From JBLHOS01 sp047623825 (lineage in GTDB: Bacteria > Pseudomonadota > Alphaproteobacteria > Rhodobacterales > Rhodobacteraceae), in the NCBI GenBank assembly GCA_047623825.1, contig JBLHOS010000010.1, positions 1 through 52,358 on the forward strand: a DNA stretch of 52,358 bases, read 5' to 3'. Shown here in pieces: positions 16,248 to 24,757 of the stretch (its first letter is position 1; the number at the start of each line of letters is the position of its first letter). Both the position numbers and the translations under genes were made by a program. The notes under the pieces were generated by a model. That model was given only the letters and a program-made list of their open reading frames with translations, was not told where the DNA came from and searched no databases.

Positions 16248-17816
16248 CTAGCGCAGCCAGACCTCGACCCGGCGGTTCACCGCGCTGCCCCAGCTGGTGT
16301 CGTCGCATGCCATTGGCATCGCCTCGCCAAACGCTTCTACACGAAACCGCAAGCGATTAAGGTCAGCGGCTGCAGCCTCACGCATTACTGCGGTTCGCAC
16401 CGCCTCAGCCCGTCCGCGTGACAGGCCAAGATTAAGCCTGGCGTCCCCGACGCCATCTGAGAACCCCACAAAGACCAATTCGCGCCCGTCAAATTCACCC
16501 CGCTCAATCGCGCGTGCCAGTCGCGAAACGGAGCTGCGCGAGGCCGCATCAAGATCTGTTGCACCCCCCGCAAAGCGGAATGTCGACGACAGACGGACTG
16601 TGCCTTGCTGGGCCGCCACGAGTTCCTGCAAATCCACTAGTGACACCTCATCGCCAGCCGCCGCGATGGCGTTGGTCAAGCGCACGCCTTGTGCAGAGAC
16701 AGGTATTTGGGCGATTGATTGGTTCACAAAACCTGACCGGCGAACAATTCTTTCAGCTGTCTGGCCCTCAAGAAACTCTAGGAATTCCCGCACCAACTGC
16801 GGCAGGCGCCGCGCGGGCGTGTAGAGATACAGCGGCGCTGTCAATGGATAGTCCTCAGCCTTTAATGTGGCTGGCGTGGCAAACAAAACAAAACCGCAGC
16901 TTCCGCTAAGGGGCAGTGCGCGGGCATTTCCAATCGATGAAAAGCTAGTGACCCCGATAGCATAAGGATCGCGCGCTACGGCCGCGGCCAGATCGCGCGT
17001 AGTTTCATGACGTGGGATGTCCGGGCGCAAGCCCATCTCAACCGGTAGCAGGATCCGATCTGCAAAGGCCTGTGCAAGACCCGAGTCACGTTCCATCAGA
17101 TGCGGTACAATCGGCGCGTCCGGTCCGCCGACATCCAGCCAATTCACAATCTCACCGGCATAAATTGCTGCAAGATCCGGGAGTGTCAGGTCCGCGACTG
17201 GGTTTGAGGGGGCAACGATCGGGACTAGTGCGTCAAGGCCCAACACCCGACTGCGGCGATCTAGAGTCAGCTCTCCCAGATCGGTTGCCAGTGCGGCGAC
17301 GCGTTCAGCCGCCGAGGGTTCGCGCAACGCCAACGCGATATCTGCCTCACGGTTTAAAAGCGCGTCAAAGCCGTCATTGGTGGTGGTGCCGACCAACGTA
17401 AAGCGAGCGGCCTCTGTTTCATCGGCGGTGCGGATCAAAACGAATGTTGCGGTTGTATTGGAGACGATATCGCGTCGCAGGCGCATCCCACGCTCATTTG
17501 CAAAGGCCTCAATCAATGCGGGTAGCAACATGTCCGTTATAGTTCGTGCGCCGACGAATCGTCCCTCGGCAACATAGTTCTCTAGATCTGGGCAACCGGG
17601 CCCTTCGCAAGACACGCCCTGTGCCGAAACTGTCAGCGGCCCATAGACGGTGTCAACGCGGTAAAACTCACCATCAAACGCAATTAAGGTGCCGTCGAGG
17701 GCAACTGATCCATCGAAAGATCGCAATGCTACGTCTTGCGCCCAACTGGGCGCTGTATGGGACAAAGTGAAGATGCAAAGGGCGACCCCGAAAGCCGCCC
17801 TGATCCGTGATAACAT
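16248..17816 (-). CDS. PstS-like substrate-binding / OmpA fusion protein
   Basis: An exported two-domain protein of 522 residues. After a signal peptide (MLSRIRAAFG to APSWAQ), residues about 70-370 resemble a PBP-like phosphate-binding domain: a variable N-terminal lobe, LPDLAAIYAGEIVNWLDVGG (typical of PstS) and later FLEFLEGQTAERIVRRSGF. Residues about 400-522 are an OmpA C-terminal domain with FVGFSDGVGDARLNLGLSRGRA and the final VNRRVEVWLR. It would bind a small anion or ligand while tethered to peptidoglycan. I chose ATG 17816 because the signal begins there; the frame extends to 17849 and would then overlap the upstream gene. No transporter genes are adjacent. Confidence 0.82.
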   Translation of the reverse strand: MLSRIRAAFGVALCIFTLSHTAPSWAQDVALRSFDGSVALDGTLIAFDGEFYRVDTVYGPLTVSAQGVSCEGPGCPDLENYVAEGRFVGARTITDMLLPALIEAFANERGMRLRRDIVSNTTATFVLIRTADETEAARFTLVGTTTNDGFDALLNREADIALALREPSAAERVAALATDLGELTLDRRSRVLGLDALVPIVAPSNPVADLTLPDLAAIYAGEIVNWLDVGGPDAPIVPHLMERDSGLAQAFADRILLPVEMGLRPDIPRHETTRDLAAAVARDPYAIGVTSFSSIGNARALPLSGSCGFVLFATPATLKAEDYPLTAPLYLYTPARRLPQLVREFLEFLEGQTAERIVRRSGFVNQSIAQIPVSAQGVRLTNAIAAAGDEVSLVDLQELVAAQQGTVRLSSTFRFAGGATDLDAASRSSVSRLARAIERGEFDGRELVFVGFSDGVGDARLNLGLSRGRAEAVRTAVMREAAAADLNRLRFRVEAFGEAMPMACDDTSWGSAVNRRVEVWLR

Positions 17817-17835
17817 TGGGTCCGCGCCTGATGGG

Positions 17836-18828
17836 TCAGTTGGCCGCAACTCTCAGGTCCCGGAGCAGATTTTGCAACACCAGAAAATCACCAACCGCAT
17901 CGCATTCCGGCAAGGTGAAGGTCAGTTCGATAACTGCGACGGCTCCGTCTTGTTCAGTTTGCAGGGTGCGGGCCATGGTTTGTTGGCCGCAATTGGCGTT
18001 TGTGATCGGGGCCTCGATCGTCAGGCGAACAACGCCGTCTTGAAGCACAGTGTCGCGCGGAAAGGTGTAAATCTGGGCGGCCATCGCATCCTCCAGTCCC
18101 TCAAGGCCCAGAACAGTGACAAAGCCGCCGTCGCCTGCGATTGCGTGATCGACCATGCCGGGTGTCTCTTGCCAGATATGGCCGCTCTCGCCGTAGTTGG
18201 CACCAAATTCCAGGGCGTGCAGTTCTAGACCGCGTTCACCATTCCATTGCACGCCGACCCGCTCATACTGTGACAGGTCCGGTACAGCGACGAGGGCAGT
18301 CTCGCGGCTACCGTCAGGCATACGGATCGTGAAGAAGGCAGGTGTTTCAAAGACAGGCACATTCAGCGTCAGGATCCCGAGAGCATCATTTGTGGCCGTC
18401 AGGGTCAGGCCAGAATGTTCAATCACGATGCGTGTCTCTGGTTGGCAGGGGGAGATTATGTCAAGGGCGACCATCGCGGCGCGCTGGGCCTCGGCTGAGA
18501 CGGTCAGACCGCATGGCAGACCAAAGGCGCTGAACTGTTGATCGGTCAACGTGCCGGCCGCTGGGCCCGAAACCTGTGCAAGGTGTTCGGCCAAGGCGTC
18601 ACCCGGCTGGAGTAGTTCTGGTGCGCTCAGGGATGCCTCAGGCGCCGTGGGCACGGTCTGTGGTGGATCCAAAACCGGTGCTCCACCAACATTCGTCATT
18701 TCTAGGACGGGTGGTTGCGCTGGCGCTTGCTGGGCCTGAATGACACCAATATTCATGCTGAGGGTGCCTAAGACGACGACACTGACCCCGATAGATAGAA
18801 TACTGATGATACGAACACTGATTGCCAT
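17836..18828 (-). CDS. Membrane-anchored periplasmic protein, unknown
   Basis: I do not recognise this 330-residue protein. Residues 7-30 form a hydrophobic anchor or uncleaved signal. Residues 33-75 are Pro/Ala/Gln-rich, probably a flexible linker. The rest looks globular, with four cysteines in two groups (GLPCG and SPCQPE; NANCGQ and LPECD) that could form disulfides. The start ATG 18828 follows a purine-rich GGAGG. It is 19 bases upstream of the PstS-OmpA fusion gene on the same strand, so the two are likely partners in the envelope. It lies downstream of secA but is separated from it by a terminator. Confidence 0.7.
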   Translation of the reverse strand: MAISVRIISILSIGVSVVVLGTLSMNIGVIQAQQAPAQPPVLEMTNVGGAPVLDPPQTVPTAPEASLSAPELLQPGDALAEHLAQVSGPAAGTLTDQQFSAFGLPCGLTVSAEAQRAAMVALDIISPCQPETRIVIEHSGLTLTATNDALGILTLNVPVFETPAFFTIRMPDGSRETALVAVPDLSQYERVGVQWNGERGLELHALEFGANYGESGHIWQETPGMVDHAIAGDGGFVTVLGLEGLEDAMAAQIYTFPRDTVLQDGVVRLTIEAPITNANCGQQTMARTLQTEQDGAVAVIELTFTLPECDAVGDFLVLQNLLRDLRVAAN

Positions 18829-18990
18829 GGTTGCCTCCGGCTTTTGATTTCTGTCAAGATGGTCGGCGACTAAGGCAAATTTTGGGTCTTATTGGACTGA
18901 ATTTATGATAAATCATCAAAAAACCGAAAGATTGGACAGGCAAAAGGCGACATCGCCGCGCCTATTCTACGAGGTCTTGTGGTTCAAGAT

Positions 18991-19016
18991 AAAAGGCAGC
19001 CTAGGCTGCCTTTTTT
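18991..19016 (-). terminator. Rho-independent terminator after secA
   Basis: A perfect inverted repeat with arms AAAAGGCAGCCT and AGGCTGCCTTTT (18991-19014) lies 20 bases beyond the secA stop. A GC-rich stem is flanked by A and T runs on both sides, so it can work in either direction; on the minus strand it ends the secA transcript. No competing gene lies in 18829-19035. Confidence 0.8.
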
Positions 19017-19035
19017 ATGCCGTACTCTAAGATGT

Positions 19036-21735
19036 TTAGGACAATTTGCCGTGGCAGTGCTTGAACTTATTTCCTGAGCCGCACGGGCAAGCGTCGTTTC
19101 GTCCTGGATTGCCCCATGTCTTGGCGTCCTGCTCATCGAAACTGTTGATCAGTGGGGTTAGTTCCTCGGTTGGGGCAGGTGCGATCTGGGCGGCGGTCTC
19201 ATTGGCGCGTTGCTGAGCCTGCAATTGACGGATCAGCTGTTCTTGCTGCTCGGGCGATAGTGGCTGCAGCTTGGCCAAACGCTCCGTTACGTCTGAGCGG
19301 AGGCTGTCGAGCATGCTACCAAACATCTGGAAGCCCTCAGTCTTGTATTCGTTCAGCGGATCGCGCTGGGCATAGCCGCGGAACCCAACAACTGAGCGCA
19401 GGTGGTCAAGCGTCAACAAATGCTCACGCCATTTGGCGTCAATAGTTTGCAGCAAGACCTGCTTTTCAATGTTGCGCATCTGCTCGGGCCCGAACTTCAC
19501 GGCCTTTTGTGCCATATATTCATCGGCGGACTTTTCCAGACGCTCTTGAATATCAGCGTCGTCAACGCCCTCTTCGTTAGCCCATTCAACGACATTGACG
19601 TCGATGCCCAAACGCGCTTGTGCGGCGGCTTGCAGACCTTCGGTATCCCATTGGTCCGCATAGGTTTTAAGCGGCATGAATTCGTCGACCATATCCGAAA
19701 TCACTTGATAGCGCATGTCGCGAGCAATCTCGGCGATGTCTTCGGCCTTCATGATTTCCATGCGCTGCTCAAAGATCGCTTTGCGCTGGTCGTTCATAAC
19801 GTCGTCAAATTTCAGCAATTGCTTGCGGATATCAAAGTTGCGGCCCTCTACCTTGGCCTGCGCCTTTTCCAGCGATTTGTTGACCCATGGGTGAACGATG
19901 GCTTCGCCCTCTTTCATGCCCAATGTCGACAGCATCTTATCTAACCGGTCAGATCCGAAAATCCGCATCAGGTCATCTTCGAGCGACAAGAAGAACGAGG
20001 ACCGACCGGGATCACCCTGTCGACCGGAACGGCCACGCAACTGGTTGTCGATCCTCCGACTTTCATGGCGCTCAGAAGCCAAAACATAAAGGCCACCGGC
20101 GGCGATTACCTTTTGTTTATCGTCAACGACTTCTTGTTCAATCCGGGCGCGGAGCTCATCTGGATGTGCTTCGGGATCTTCGGCCATAGCCTGCATCACG
20201 CGCATTTCTACATTGCCGCCCAGCTGAATGTCGGTCCCGCGTCCGGCCATATTGGTGGCGATGGTCACGGCCGAAAATTTGCCTGCATCGGCCACGATCT
20301 GGGCCTCTTGCTCATGCTGGCGGGCGTTCAGGACGTTGTGGGGCAGGTTTTCTTCGGTCAGCATCTTGCTGATCATTTCCGATTTCTCGATCGAGGTTGT
20401 GCCGACAAGGACTGGCTGGCCCTTGGAATGCGCCTCTTTGATCTGCTCAAGGATGCCGGCGTATTTCTCACCAGCTGTTCGGTAAACCTGATCATCTTCG
20501 TCAATACGTGCAATTGGGCGATTGGTGGGAACTTCGATCACGCCCAAACCGTAGATAGTGCCAAACTCTTCTGCCTCTGTTGCGGCGGTTCCGGTCATCC
20601 CAGCCAGTTTGTTATACAGGCGGAAGTAGTTCTGGAAGGTCACAGAGGCGAGTGTCACGTTCTCGGGCTGGATCTTGGCGCCCTCCTTGGCCTCAATCGC
20701 CTGGTGCAAGCCGTCCGACATGCGACGACCCGCCATCATGCGACCAGTAAATTCGTCGATAAGGACCACTTCGTCATTACGAACGATATAATCCTTATCC
20801 CTTTGAAACATCTTGTGGGCTCGCAACGCATTGGTCACGTGGTGCACGATCGTTGTGCTTTCGGGATCATAAAGACTTTGACCTTCTGGCAGGATGCCAA
20901 CTTCAAGCAGGCGCTTTTCCATGAATTCGTTGCCTTCGTCGGTGAAGGAAATCGATTTGGTTTTTTCGTCGTGGTTAAAGTGCGAGTCTAGGATCTCGGG
21001 GACGATGGCATTGACGCTTACATAAAGCTCCGACCTGTCCTCAGACGGGCCCGAGATGATCAGCGGTGTTCGCGCTTCATCAATCAGGATCGAATCAACC
21101 TCATCTACGATCGCGTAGTTGTGCCCGCGCTGTCCCATGTCCTTGAGGTTTGAGCGCATGTTGTCGCGCAGATAGTCAAAACCCAGTTCATTATTGGTGG
21201 CATAGGTGATGTCAGCGGCATAGGCCCCGCGCTTTTCAGCGTCTGGCTGGCGGGGATATACAACCCCGGTAGTCAGCCCAAGCGCCGAATAAACTTTGCT
21301 CATCCATTCTGCATCGCGCTTGGCCAGGTAGTCATTAACCGTGACGATATGCACGCCATCGCCCGTCAAGGCGTTCAGGTAGGCTGGGAAGGTCGCAACG
21401 AGGGTCTTGCCCTCACCAGTCTTCATTTCAGAGATATTGCCCTGATGTAGGAAGATTGCGCCAACAAGCTGTGTGTCAAAGGCCCGCAGACCCAAAGAAC
21501 GGCGGGCAGCTTCGCGGCAATTGGCAAACGCTTCGGGCAGCAAATTATCCAGACTTTCACCTGCTTTGGCGCGCGTCCTTAGATCTTCGGTTTTGGCGAG
21601 GATCTCCGCATCGGTCTGTTTTTCAAATTCCGGCTCCAACGCGTTGATCTTTTCGACCAAAGGGCGTGTTGCTTTGACCTTGCGATCATTGGGCGAACCA
21701 AAGACCTTTTTTGTGATTGTTCCAAGCCCAAGCAT
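19036..21735 (-). CDS. secA: Preprotein translocase ATPase SecA
   Basis: Essential motor that drives unfolded preproteins through SecYEG at the inner membrane. The 899-residue length is normal. The nucleotide-binding P-loop MKTGEGKT is at residues 104-111, the DEVD Walker B box is in IVDEVDSILIDEARTPL, and TTSIEKSE and GRGTDIQLGG belong to the second motor domain. The C-terminus carries the SecB/lipid-binding zinc site Cys883, Cys885, Cys894 and His895 after a variable linker. ATG 21735 begins MLGLGTITKKVFG. It is monocistronic here: a terminator follows, and a parvulin gene diverges upstream across about 215 bases. Confidence 0.98.
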   Translation of the reverse strand: MLGLGTITKKVFGSPNDRKVKATRPLVEKINALEPEFEKQTDAEILAKTEDLRTRAKAGESLDNLLPEAFANCREAARRSLGLRAFDTQLVGAIFLHQGNISEMKTGEGKTLVATFPAYLNALTGDGVHIVTVNDYLAKRDAEWMSKVYSALGLTTGVVYPRQPDAEKRGAYAADITYATNNELGFDYLRDNMRSNLKDMGQRGHNYAIVDEVDSILIDEARTPLIISGPSEDRSELYVSVNAIVPEILDSHFNHDEKTKSISFTDEGNEFMEKRLLEVGILPEGQSLYDPESTTIVHHVTNALRAHKMFQRDKDYIVRNDEVVLIDEFTGRMMAGRRMSDGLHQAIEAKEGAKIQPENVTLASVTFQNYFRLYNKLAGMTGTAATEAEEFGTIYGLGVIEVPTNRPIARIDEDDQVYRTAGEKYAGILEQIKEAHSKGQPVLVGTTSIEKSEMISKMLTEENLPHNVLNARQHEQEAQIVADAGKFSAVTIATNMAGRGTDIQLGGNVEMRVMQAMAEDPEAHPDELRARIEQEVVDDKQKVIAAGGLYVLASERHESRRIDNQLRGRSGRQGDPGRSSFFLSLEDDLMRIFGSDRLDKMLSTLGMKEGEAIVHPWVNKSLEKAQAKVEGRNFDIRKQLLKFDDVMNDQRKAIFEQRMEIMKAEDIAEIARDMRYQVISDMVDEFMPLKTYADQWDTEGLQAAAQARLGIDVNVVEWANEEGVDDADIQERLEKSADEYMAQKAVKFGPEQMRNIEKQVLLQTIDAKWREHLLTLDHLRSVVGFRGYAQRDPLNEYKTEGFQMFGSMLDSLRSDVTERLAKLQPLSPEQQEQLIRQLQAQQRANETAAQIAPAPTEELTPLINSFDEQDAKTWGNPGRNDACPCGSGNKFKHCHGKLS

Positions 21736-21951
21736 TCTATCGTTCGCCTTCCGCGTAGTGGCCCGTCATCGGACGTGCCCTCATCAAATCGTGTGGTCGT
21801 TCGGGTTGTTTGCCCTCGCCCTGCAGTTTAGAACACCGGGCAAGATAGGCATGGCCCCCGTAGAAGAACCCGAAATGGACATAAGGGCCAGCCGGAAATG
21901 TGTCAACGCGGCCCGCCATATCATTGGGTCAGGAAACAAAGGACTTCGCTT

Positions 21952-22782
21952 ATGAAACGACTTCTTGCCAGCGCCGCATTGGCGGCCCTTTTGGTTGGGC
22001 CAGTCAGCGCGCAAGATGCTGGAACGGTCTTGGCCACAGTTAATGGCACCGAAATCACGCTTGGTCATCTGATCGCGATGCAAGCGCAATTACCTGATCA
22101 ATATCGACAATTGGCTGATGACGTCCTGTTTAGTGGCATGTTGGAGCAACTGGTTCAGCAAGAAGTGATCGCCAGCGTTGCGCGCGAAAGTCTAAGCATG
22201 CGTGCCGAGATCGGCCTGCAAAATGAACAGCGGGCATATCTGGCCTCAACTTTGATCGAACAGATTGCCGCTGAAGAAATTTCAGAGGCCGATCTTCAGG
22301 CCGAATATGACGCGGTTTACGGCAGTATTGAGCCTGTGCAGGAATTCAATGCGTCCCACATTTTGGTGGAGACTGAAGAGGAAGCCACGGCCCTAATTGT
22401 TGAGCTGGAAGCTGGTGGCGATTTCGCTGAGCTCGCGGCGATCCATTCGACCGGTCCATCCGGCCCAAATGGTGGTCAACTGGGTTGGTTTACGGCTGGC
22501 ATGATGGTCCCGACCTTTGAAGCGGCTGTTTTTGAGCTGGAAGTTGGTGAAGTTTCCGCCCCTGTTGAGACGCAGTTTGGCTGGCATATCGTGACACTGG
22601 TCGATGTTCGTGATCTGGCCGCGCCCTTACTGGAGGACGTACAGGGTGAGCTGATCGAGAGTCTTCAGCGGACTCGTGTAGATCAGCGTGTTATTGAGCT
22701 GACTGACGCTGCTGACGTCGTGCGCCCAGAAATTACGATTGACGTCAGTGCTATCCGCGATGTCAGTCTGCTGGATCAATAA
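21952..22782 (+). CDS. Exported parvulin-type peptidyl-prolyl isomerase
   Basis: A periplasmic folding factor of 276 residues. It has a signal peptide (residues 1-20, cleavage after VSA), an N-terminal helical chaperone-like part (residues 25-125), and a parvulin rotamase domain at about 130-225 with FNASHILVETEEEA, GGQLGWFTAGMMVPTFE and TQFGWHIVTL. ATG 21952 is chosen because the signal starts there; the longer frame from 21898 has no such feature. It resembles the PrsA/PpiC type and not the two-domain SurA. It is divergent from secA, a suggestive pairing with export, and is followed by argJ 40 bases downstream. Confidence 0.92.
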   Translation: MKRLLASAALAALLVGPVSAQDAGTVLATVNGTEITLGHLIAMQAQLPDQYRQLADDVLFSGMLEQLVQQEVIASVARESLSMRAEIGLQNEQRAYLASTLIEQIAAEEISEADLQAEYDAVYGSIEPVQEFNASHILVETEEEATALIVELEAGGDFAELAAIHSTGPSGPNGGQLGWFTAGMMVPTFEAAVFELEVGEVSAPVETQFGWHIVTLVDVRDLAAPLLEDVQGELIESLQRTRVDQRVIELTDAADVVRPEITIDVSAIRDVSLLDQ

Positions 22783-22822
22783 GTCCGTCCAATATCCATC
22801 CACATAACATGCGGGGCCTGAT

Positions 22823-24076
22823 ATGAGTGCGCCTTCTATCTCTCCTTTGGCCCCAAAGGGTGGGTTTCCAGACCTGCCCGCCATCGCTGGGGTTCGCTAT
22901 GCGGCCGCCGCCGCAGGCATACGCTACAAGGGTCGCGATGATGTGATGCTGATAGAGATTGCACCGGGGGCAAGCGTCGCCGGTGTTTTCACAACCTCCT
23001 CAACCCGCGCCGCCCCGGTTCTGGATTGTGAGATTAAACTTGCCACCCAGCCCGACGGGTTGGATGCCGGGTTTGCAATTATCGTGAATTCTGGAAACGC
23101 CAACGCCTTTACCGGCCATGCGGGGCAGAAAACCGTTGATGATGTAACCTATGAAGTTGCCGCGATGTTGGCCCTGCCTCAGTCGCATGTCTTCTCGGCC
23201 TCCACTGGCGTGATCGGACAGCCGTTGCCGTCGGAGCGTATCATACATGCGCTGGCGACGTTGCGCGGTGGCCTGTCTGCTGATGCGATTGAGGCTGCTG
23301 CCCGCGCATTCATGACCACGGACACGTTTGCCAAGGGCGCGGGGGCGCAGGTTGAGGTTGATGGGCACATCGTCAAGATCGCCGGGATCGCCAAGGGGTC
23401 AGGCATGATCGCACCCGATATGGCAACGATGCTGGTTTATATTTTTACCGACGCCAAGATTAGCCAACCGATTCTGCAATCGATGCTGAATGATCTGAAT
23501 GCAGTGACCTTCAATGCGATTACTGTAGATGGCGATACTTCGACCTCTGATACGTTGATGATTGCCGCAACTGGTGTCGTCGAGATGCCAGAAATTACGT
23601 CTGTGACGTCAACCGCGGGCATTGCGTTTGCGCAGGCACTGGGCAGTGTGATGAAGGATTTGGCGCTGCAAGTCGTGCGCGACGGCGAGGGTGCGACCAA
23701 GCTGGTTGAGATCAGAGTGACCGGCGCCACGTCTGATGCGGACGCGGTCAAAGTTGCCAGATCGATTGCAAATTCCCCATTGGTGAAAACGGCTATTGCT
23801 GGCGAAGATCCCAATTGGGGGCGCATCGTCATGGCAGTTGGAAAATCAGGGGCTGTGGCGGACCGTGATTTGCTCAAAATCTCGTTTGGTGATGTTTTGG
23901 TTGCAGAAAAGGGCTGGGTCTCAGCCACTTATTCTGAAGAGGCAGGTGCCGCCTATATGCGAAATGAAGAGCTGTTGTTGGACGTAGATCTGGGTTTGGG
24001 GGCAGGCTCCGCCACAGTCTGGACCTGCGATCTGACCCACGCCTACATCACAATTAACGCGGATTACCGGTCTTGA
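22823..24076 (+). CDS. argJ: Bifunctional ornithine acetyltransferase / N-acetylglutamate synthase
   Basis: Arginine biosynthesis enzyme that recycles the acetyl group from N-acetylornithine to glutamate and may also use acetyl-CoA. The 417-residue precursor self-cleaves before a conserved threonine: the motif KGSGMIAPDMATML is present, with Ala201-Thr202 as the scissile pair and Thr202 the nucleophile. Other family blocks are NSGNANAFTG, STGVIGQPLP and ITVDGDTSTSDT. The final AYITINADYRS end is typical. Its stop TGA overlaps the TTG start of mutT, so the two are coupled. Confidence 0.96.
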   Translation: MSAPSISPLAPKGGFPDLPAIAGVRYAAAAAGIRYKGRDDVMLIEIAPGASVAGVFTTSSTRAAPVLDCEIKLATQPDGLDAGFAIIVNSGNANAFTGHAGQKTVDDVTYEVAAMLALPQSHVFSASTGVIGQPLPSERIIHALATLRGGLSADAIEAAARAFMTTDTFAKGAGAQVEVDGHIVKIAGIAKGSGMIAPDMATMLVYIFTDAKISQPILQSMLNDLNAVTFNAITVDGDTSTSDTLMIAATGVVEMPEITSVTSTAGIAFAQALGSVMKDLALQVVRDGEGATKLVEIRVTGATSDADAVKVARSIANSPLVKTAIAGEDPNWGRIVMAVGKSGAVADRDLLKISFGDVLVAEKGWVSATYSEEAGAAYMRNEELLLDVDLGLGAGSATVWTCDLTHAYITINADYRS

Positions 24077-24471
24077 AGGTTGTCTTGGTCGCAGCAGTTG
24101 CCCTGATCGACAAAGACGGACGGGTGCTTTTGGCGCAGCGTCCGCCCGGCAAAAGCATGGCCGGACTTTGGGAATTTCCCGGCGGCAAAGTCGAGGTGGG
24201 TGAGACGCCCGAGGTTGCCTTGGTACGTGAGCTTGAAGAGGAGTTGGGGATCAATACTTGGGAAAGCTGCCTGGCGCCGCTCACGTTCGCGTCACACAGT
24301 TATGACGATTTTCACCTTTTAATGCCGCTATTTGCCTGTCGAAAATGGCAAGGAATTCCATCTGCGCGTGAGGGGCAAATGTTGAAATGGGTCTATCCGA
24401 AAGCATTGCGTGACTATCCGATGCCTGCAGCTGACATCCCATTAATCCCAATTTTGTGCGATTGGATTTAG
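24073..24471 (+). CDS. mutT: MutT-type 8-oxo-dGTP diphosphatase
   Basis: A 132-residue Nudix hydrolase that probably clears oxidised dGTP. The Nudix box is intact: GGKVEVGETPEVALVRELEEELG, matching Gx5Ex7REUxEExGU at residues about 37-59. The N-terminal VAAVALIDKDGRVLLAQRPPGKSMAGLWEFPGG is the classic MutT pattern. The start is TTG 24073, overlapping the argJ stop as TTGA. The C-terminus fits MutT, with the WVYPKALRDYPMPAAD motif. It is the last gene of the parvulin-argJ-mutT run. Confidence 0.93.
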   Translation: MKVVLVAAVALIDKDGRVLLAQRPPGKSMAGLWEFPGGKVEVGETPEVALVRELEEELGINTWESCLAPLTFASHSYDDFHLLMPLFACRKWQGIPSAREGQMLKWVYPKALRDYPMPAADIPLIPILCDWI

Positions 24472-24507
24472 CTAAAATCCTGAAATATAACACGAATCTG
24501 CCTTCCA

Positions 24508-24536
24508 TTCAGAAATAGGCAAAACCTTGATATAAT
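24508..24536 (+). promoter_or_regulatory. Putative sigma-70 promoter for small gene
   Basis: TTCAGA at 24508-24513 (four of six to the -35 consensus) and a perfect TATAAT at 24531-24536 are separated by 17 bases. The predicted transcript starts about 60 bases before the GTG of the 46-residue frame. It is an inference from consensus only. Confidence 0.4.
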
Positions 24537-24600
24537 TTGTTTCTCCAGCCGCGTCTTTGCCCTACAGTAAATAGTATACAGTTTATTGGGGGATATTTCT

Positions 24601-24741
24601 GTGCTTAAGACTATCGTTGTTGGGACGTGCGTTTCCGTCCAAGGGGTCTTTGTTCGTAACCTGCCAAATGGGAAAATAGTTGTCCGTGTGGGCGATCGTG
24701 ATTTTTCAGGCTACCCTGTTGGGGGGGCTCTCGCAGCCTGA
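24601..24741 (+). CDS. Small protein of 46 residues
   Basis: A 47-codon frame starts at GTG 24601 and ends at TGA 24739-24741. The ribosome site GGGGGA (24588-24593) lies seven bases upstream. The protein reads MLKTIVVGTCVSVQGVFVRN and then LPNGKIVVRVGDRDFSGYPV, with alternating hydrophobic residues suggesting a small beta barrel or hairpin. It has one cysteine and a basic/acidic RVGDRD stretch. I have the impression of similar short Rhodobacteraceae proteins but cannot confirm it. It has its own likely promoter after mutT and converges with hemH 17 bases away. It is too short for standard length cut-offs and is easily missed. Confidence 0.6.
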   Translation: MLKTIVVGTCVSVQGVFVRNLPNGKIVVRVGDRDFSGYPVGGALAA

Positions 24742-24757
24742 GGTCGATTTGGGCGTC

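Noticed and set aside
20065..20991. Plus-strand 308-codon frame inside secA
   Set aside because: It lies fully antisense to secA, has no family sequence and its codon pattern mirrors SecA. It is a shadow of the conserved gene.
21737..21919. Minus-strand 60-codon frame between secA and the parvulin gene
   Set aside because: No ribosome site or family sequence; the interval most likely holds the two divergent promoters.
24464..24480. Inverted repeat GGATTT/AAATCC at the mutT stop
   Set aside because: Short, AT-rich and includes the stop codon; no T-run. Not supported as a terminator.
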